From CAYWXV01 sp964462535 (lineage in GTDB: Bacteria; Bacteroidota; Ignavibacteria; OLB7), in contig CAYWXV010000091.1 of the NCBI GenBank assembly GCA_964462535.1, forward strand, positions 1 to 8,485: a stretch of DNA of 8,485 nucleotides, written 5' to 3'. The notes under the pieces were generated by a model, which worked only from the letters and a program-made list of their open reading frames with translations, did no database searches and was not told where the DNA came from. Made by a program: the position numbers and the translations under genes. This document shows positions 5,604-8,485 of the stretch, piece after piece; the stretch's first letter is position 1; each line of letters opens with the position of its first letter.

Positions 5604-7154
5604 ATGATCTTCAGGCGATTCGGCAAAACGTCCCCATGCAGATCGTGGACGATAATGGTGACTGCAATGTTGGTCGTCGCGTCGGCACACGCGCAAGCGC
5701 CGCTAAACCTCGGTCCCGCGGTCAACACAACCTGGGATGACTTCGTCCCGCTTATTTCGGCGGACGGGAAAACGCTCTACTTCACGCGGGCAATTCCACC
5801 CAAGCGTGAGGAGATGGAATATGACCTTGACATCTACTCTTCGAAACGGCAACCGGACGGGACATGGTCGACCGCGGAGCCCCTGGGTCCCCCGCTGAAC
5901 ACGTGGGATCTCAATGAGATGCTCTCCATCTCTCCCGACGAGCATACGGCTCTGCTTGGTCGACAGTATCGGGACGACGGAGACACCCAGAACGGATTCT
6001 CGATATCGCATCTTGGCCCGGAGGGGTGGAGCGTTCCGGTTGATGTTGAGTTTGACGAATACGTGAACAACAGTCGCATGCGGAGCGCCTCGCTCTGCGC
6101 CGACGGGAAGACGTTGCTTCTTGCAATCGAGGCCGACGACTCTCGAGGGAGTCTGGACCTCTACGTCTCGTTCATGGACGAAGAGGGTGAGTTTTCAGAG
6201 CCAATGAACCTGGGTGACGATCTGAACACCGAGGAGCTGGAGGCATCCCCGTTCCTTGCACCTGACGGCGCGACGCTCTACTTCTCGAGTGCCGGACATG
6301 GTGGCTACGGAAACAACGACATTTTCATGTCGAGAAGGCTCGATGAAACGTGGAAGCGCTGGTCGCCTCCAGTCAATCTCGGTCCCCAGGTGAATGGCCC
6401 TCAATACGACGCGAGTTACACCATCTCTGCCGCAGGCGATTTCGCCTACATGGTCTCGTATCGGAATACAACCGGGGGGAAAGACATCTTTGAGGTCCCC
6501 TTGAAGTCGGAGGTGCAGCCCCTGGCAACAGTCCTCGTTACCGGTCACGCCATCGACGCCCGGACACGAAAGCCGATAGCGGCGTCAATCCGGTACGAAC
6601 AGCTTTCCGACGGTCGCGAGATCGGTTGGGCGACCGCGTTGCAGGATGAGGGATACTCGATCGCTCTCCCTACCGGTGGGCGGTATGGCGTGAGGGCCGA
6701 AGCACCTGGGTACTATGCACTGGGTGACAGTCTGGACCTGTCGGACCTGAAGCGATATCGGGAGGAGAGACGAGATCTGTATCTAATTCCGATAGTGGTT
6801 GGGGAGACCGTCCGTCTCAATAACGTTTTCTTCGAGTCGGGGAGCGCAGACATCTCGCCCCTCTCGTTTCCGGAACTCAACAGGGTTGCGGCGATGATGG
6901 AGGAGAACAGCGGCCTGCGTATCAGCATATCTGGACACACTGACAACGTGGGGGCCGAGTCGGATAACCTTCGGTTGTCACGAGACCGGAGTCGTGCCGT
7001 CGTAGAATACCTGCTCGCCCGCGGAATCGACGCCGATCGCCTACAATCGGAGGGCTACGGCTCCACGCGGCCGACCTCGACGAATGACACTCCCGAAGGG
7101 CGCCGCTTGAATCGTCGTGTCGAGTTCACCGTGGTCGCGGGGGAAAGCAGGTAG
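5604..7154 (+). CDS. Exported PD40 beta-propeller / carboxypeptidase-regulatory-like / OmpA C-terminal domain protein (PorE-like without TPRs)
   Basis: I chose ATG 5604 (516 aa) over ATG 5538 because it gives a proper signal peptide: a basic n-region (MIFRRFGK, R13), a hydrophobic core (SWTIMVTAMLVVASA) and cleavage near AHA|QA at about residue 30. The ribosome site is weak. Residues 45-300 hold about five PD40/WD40-like propeller blades (ISADGKTLYFTR, SISPDEHTALL, LCADGKTLLLA, LAPDGATLYFSS, ISAAGDFAYM), with NDIFMS and GKDIFEV strands. Residues 309-393 form a carboxypeptidase-regulatory-like beta sandwich (GHAIDARTRKPIAASI). Residues 405-511 are an OmpA C-terminal domain with GHTDNVG and NRRVEF. 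Asp447 and Arg462 are at the positions that bind diaminopimelate in OmpA, so peptidoglycan anchoring in the periplasm is likely. The domain order matches T9SS PorE minus its TPRs. It has no lipobox Cys at the cleavage site. It is divergent from the kinase operon, and the strand change argues against co-transcription. Confidence 0.92.
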   Translation: MIFRRFGKTSPCRSWTIMVTAMLVVASAHAQAPLNLGPAVNTTWDDFVPLISADGKTLYFTRAIPPKREEMEYDLDIYSSKRQPDGTWSTAEPLGPPLNTWDLNEMLSISPDEHTALLGRQYRDDGDTQNGFSISHLGPEGWSVPVDVEFDEYVNNSRMRSASLCADGKTLLLAIEADDSRGSLDLYVSFMDEEGEFSEPMNLGDDLNTEELEASPFLAPDGATLYFSSAGHGGYGNNDIFMSRRLDETWKRWSPPVNLGPQVNGPQYDASYTISAAGDFAYMVSYRNTTGGKDIFEVPLKSEVQPLATVLVTGHAIDARTRKPIAASIRYEQLSDGREIGWATALQDEGYSIALPTGGRYGVRAEAPGYYALGDSLDLSDLKRYREERRDLYLIPIVVGETVRLNNVFFESGSADISPLSFPELNRVAAMMEENSGLRISISGHTDNVGAESDNLRLSRDRSRAVVEYLLARGIDADRLQSEGYGSTRPTSTNDTPEGRRLNRRVEFTVVAGESR

Positions 7155-7319
7155 GGAAGCGGGGACGCCAGTCGGTCGCGTGCGCAGTTTTGCACGCCGG
7201 ACGATGTGGTGTCGCGCCTCCATAAACGGCGCGTGTATGCATGGCGCTTCGGCACAAGACGAGCCAGATAATCAGGCGGATCAGGGTACCCGGGGGGATG
7301 AGCAAATGTTGACCGTGTC
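7155..7319. other. Non-coding stretch between the PD40-OmpA gene and the assembly gap
   Basis: I see no convincing gene in these 165 bp. The one notable element is a short inverted repeat (7178-7197) listed separately. Whatever lies between here and the fibronectin gene is hidden by the gap. Confidence 0.5.
7178..7197 (+). terminator. Weak candidate hairpin after the PD40-OmpA stop
   Basis: GCGTGC (7178-7183) pairs perfectly with GCACGC (7192-7197) around an 8-nt loop, GCAGTTTT, 23 nt after the stop codon. No T-tract follows, so it is not a standard intrinsic terminator, and a 6-bp stem can arise by chance in GC-rich DNA. Confidence 0.2.
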
Positions 7320-7419
7320 NNNNNNNNNNNNNNNNNNNNNNNNNNNNNNNNNNNNNNNNNNNNNNNNNNNNNNNNNNNNNNNNNNNNNNNNNNNNNNNNN
7401 NNNNNNNNNNNNNNNNNNN
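7320..7419. other. Assembly gap, 100 N
   Basis: The run is exactly 100 N, the usual placeholder for a scaffold gap of unknown size. The true distance, and even the adjacency of the two sides, is not established by this sequence. Confidence 0.98.
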
Positions 7420-7465
7420 AGAGACCTGCTCGGCCTTCTTCGCATCCCGTTGTGTGCTTCCAACA

Positions 7466-7915
7466 ATGCCAACAATCTCTCTTGCTCCAAGAGTTTGCCA
7501 CGACACCCCGCGCGTCCATTATCGTGGTTCGGTCTTCCTCGCGATGCTCTTGATCGCCCTGTCCACAACCTCCTATGCCGCCAACCCGAATCCACCAACC
7601 ATCGTCACCGCCGAAGTCGTCCCGTTCAGCGGGAGGAACGGTGCGTCGATTCTCGTGTTGTGGAGGGCCCCATTAACGGGCCCCGCCCCAACCGGCTATA
7701 CCGTCTACATTGCGAGACCGTCAAGTAATGACACGCTTGGACTGGAGATCGTGGGTAAATCAACCGCCACCGAAATCCATCTCCCTCTTCCCGCATCGGG
7801 ACCGTATGCGTTCTATGTTTCGGCCTTCAACAATGATGGAGAGAGTGGCTTGAGTGAGGCGGCAGAGTGGAGAAGTTGGCACGACCGGCTCCAGGAAGAA
7901 CACACGCGGAATTGA
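7466..7915 (+). CDS. Small exported fibronectin type III domain protein, 149 aa
   Basis: ATG 7466 gives an N-terminus with basic residues (R9, R16, R20), a hydrophobic core (VFLAMLLIALSTTSYA, residues 23-38) and a probable cleavage near SYA|AN. No good ribosome site precedes it. The frame stays open upstream to the assembly gap, so an earlier start cannot be excluded, though the signal peptide argues against one. Residues 41-135 have the fibronectin type III pattern: NPPTIVTAEVV, the ILVLWRAP strand with its conserved Trp, TGYTVYIAR, and YAFYVSAFNNDGESGLSE as the last strands. There is no catalytic motif and no sorting-like C-terminal domain. The tail (WRSWHDRLQEEHTRN) is polar. The role is probably an extracellular binding module or a fragment of a larger surface system whose partner lies in or before the gap. 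Confidence 0.7.
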   Translation: MPTISLAPRVCHDTPRVHYRGSVFLAMLLIALSTTSYAANPNPPTIVTAEVVPFSGRNGASILVLWRAPLTGPAPTGYTVYIARPSSNDTLGLEIVGKSTATEIHLPLPASGPYAFYVSAFNNDGESGLSEAAEWRSWHDRLQEEHTRN

Positions 7916-8036
7916 GCTATCCAATTGTCGGCGGACCTCTCGTCATCCGCCAGGATGCGACATACCTCGCATGGGCGATGGCACTATTCCGGGCGAACCA
8001 GGTTGGACGACAATTTCGGCATGTCGAGATCACATG

Positions 8037-8054
8037 GGTGAGCATTCGCTCACC
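8037..8054. repeat. Perfect 7-bp inverted repeat with 4-nt loop
   Basis: GGTGAGC (8037-8043), loop ATTC, GCTCACC (8048-8054). It lies 121 nt after the fibronectin gene and has no T-tract. It could be a weak transcription stop or a protein-binding palindrome. Confidence 0.4.
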
Positions 8055-8210
8055 TATTCCCGAAAATCGACTGTTGTGTGGAATTTTTGAGGGAAATCCC
8101 GCCGCGCGGCAGAATCCAGCGAGATCGACGAACATGCGTACGTCTTACATAAGCCACGTAGATCCAATACGGTATTCAGGCGGGAGATGGTCTCCAGTGC
8201 GTCGATGGTA

Positions 8211-8250
8211 TGCATGCGACCACCGGGTGTGAGGTGGTCTCGAGCATGCA
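8211..8250. repeat. 14-bp imperfect hairpin with a 4-nt bulge
   Basis: TGCATGC (8211-8217) pairs with GCATGCA (8244-8250), and GACCACC (8218-8224) pairs with GGTGGTC (8233-8239). The loop is GGGTGTGA and TCGA (8240-8243) bulges on the right arm. All 14 pairs are Watson-Crick. No T-run follows. The immediately adjacent CCCTCACCC repeat suggests the two may belong to one composite REP-like element. Confidence 0.55.
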
Positions 8251-8286
8251 CCCCTCACCCTAACCCTCTTCCAAAGGGAGAGGGAA
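8251..8286. repeat. REP-like intergenic palindromic repeat of the CCCTCACCCTAACCCTC type
   Basis: The sequence CCCCTCACCCTAACCCTC followed by a stem-loop is a pattern I recognise from intergenic repeats scattered through many unrelated bacterial genomes. The stem is CCCTCTTCC (8264-8272), loop AAA, GGGAGAGGG (8276-8284): nine pairs with one T-G wobble. Elements of this shape can act as transcript ends, mRNA stabilisers or targets of REP-associated transposases. Other copies in this genome are expected but cannot be seen here. Confidence 0.6.
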
Positions 8287-8372
8287 CAAGTCGCGCGCCT
8301 CTGCGCCAACATGGCCGTCCGTGCTTACACTTGACCCTAGCCGTTCATCCATGATCCTCGCTCCATGCCCTT

Positions 8373-8485
8373 GATCCTTGATCCATGATCCTTGATCCAT
8401 GATCCTTGATCCATGATCCTTCATCCTTGCCCTTGATCCTTCATCCTTGCCCTTGATCCTTCATCCTTGCCCTTGATCCTTGATC
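8373..8485. repeat. GATC-dense tandem repeat array, 3 x 14 bp then 3 x 20 bp, cut by window end
   Basis: Three exact copies of GATCCTTGATCCAT (8373-8386, 8387-8400, 8401-8414) are followed by three exact copies of GATCCTTCATCCTTGCCCTT (8415-8434, 8435-8454, 8455-8474) and a partial unit (8475-8485). Both units are built from one heptamer (GATCCTT with variants GATCCAT and CATCCTT, and a 6-mer GCCCTT). Degenerate copies begin at about 8346. GATC occurs at 8373, 8380, 8387, 8394, 8401, 8408, 8415, 8435, 8455, 8475 and 8482. Neither unit length is a multiple of three and no reading frame is conserved, so it is not protein-coding. The window probably ends here because the assembly could not cross the array. 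Confidence 0.92.

Larger units (their letters stand above)
7916..8485. other. Gene-poor repeat-bearing region at the end of the window
   Basis: No convincing gene is visible in these 570 bp. The short frames here lack ribosome sites and recognisable products. From left to right it holds a hairpin at 8037, a longer hairpin at 8211, an intergenic palindromic repeat at 8251 and a tandem repeat array from 8373 that is cut by the window end. The close spacing of three different structured repeats suggests an intergenic repeat hotspot. Confidence 0.6.

Noticed and set aside
5486..5740. An 84-codon plus-strand frame overlapping the start of the PD40-OmpA gene
   Set aside because: It starts at TTG without a ribosome site, overlaps the signal peptide and propeller start in another phase, and its end is arginine-rich filler. 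It is most likely a shadow, though it could be decayed coding sequence.
7867..8232. A 121-codon plus-strand frame overlapping the end of the fibronectin gene
   Set aside because: It starts at GTG with only a weak ribosome site, overlaps the confirmed frame by 49 bp and shows no recognisable motif. It also runs into the hairpin region, so I treat it as non-coding.
8251..8270. Telomere-like CCCTAACCC
   Set aside because: It is a single occurrence within a known type of bacterial palindromic repeat, not a tandem telomeric array.
8373..8485. CRISPR array
   Set aside because: The units are contiguous 14- and 20-bp tandem repeats with no unique spacers, and no cas gene is visible.

Overview
The window looks like a scaffold piece from a GC-rich, Gram-negative bacterium, probably a metagenome-assembled genome, because it contains a run of exactly 100 N. 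Three genes point to an organism of the Fibrobacterota-Chlorobiota-Bacteroidota (FCB) type or a related candidate phylum (Eisenbacteria, Krumholzibacteria, Latescibacteria and similar). These are a secreted protein ending in a FlgD-Ig/type IX sorting-like domain, an OmpA-family lipid-anchor-free envelope protein with a beta-propeller, and a Hanks-type kinase of the 'ISHYRILERIGEGGMGVLYKAED' type. The phylum is an inference and no single marker settles it.

Layout. Bases 1-927 (+) are the 3' end of a secreted protein with a lectin-like domain and a C-terminal sorting-like domain. It converges, with only 32 bp between, on a three-gene minus-strand operon that is read from 5294 down to 960. The operon starts with a 1306-residue fusion of a Ser/Thr protein kinase, a DUF4062/TEP1-like region, a NACHT-type STAND ATPase and six TPRs. 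Two 70-residue proteins follow, and both junctions overlap (ATGA, then 8 bp), so translation is probably coupled. A 309-bp divergent intergenic region (5295-5603) carries an in-frame leader minicistron before the kinase and a 23-codon ORF with a strong Shine-Dalgarno on the plus strand. Next comes a 516-residue exported protein (PD40 propeller, carboxypeptidase-regulatory-like domain, OmpA C-terminal domain), then the assembly gap (7320-7419), and a small exported fibronectin type III protein (7466-7915). The last 570 bp are non-coding as far as I can see. They hold three hairpins, one being a widespread type of 'CCCTCACCCTAACCCTC' intergenic repeat, and a GATC-dense tandem repeat array that runs off the end of the window.

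How the parts may work together. The striking object is the kinase-STAND-TPR protein. From the DUF4062-like region onward its order matches eukaryotic nephrocystin-3/TEP1: DUF4062-like region, NACHT, winged-helix-like arm, TPRs. A protein kinase sits where bacterial STAND defence proteins carry their effector. A reasonable hypothesis is a cytosolic switch: the TPRs sense a ligand, the ATPase oligomerises, the kinase fires, and the two small co-translated proteins act as partners, substrates or regulators. A role in defence, conflict or stress signalling is inference only. The flanking genes look like ordinary envelope and secretion functions of this kind of organism.
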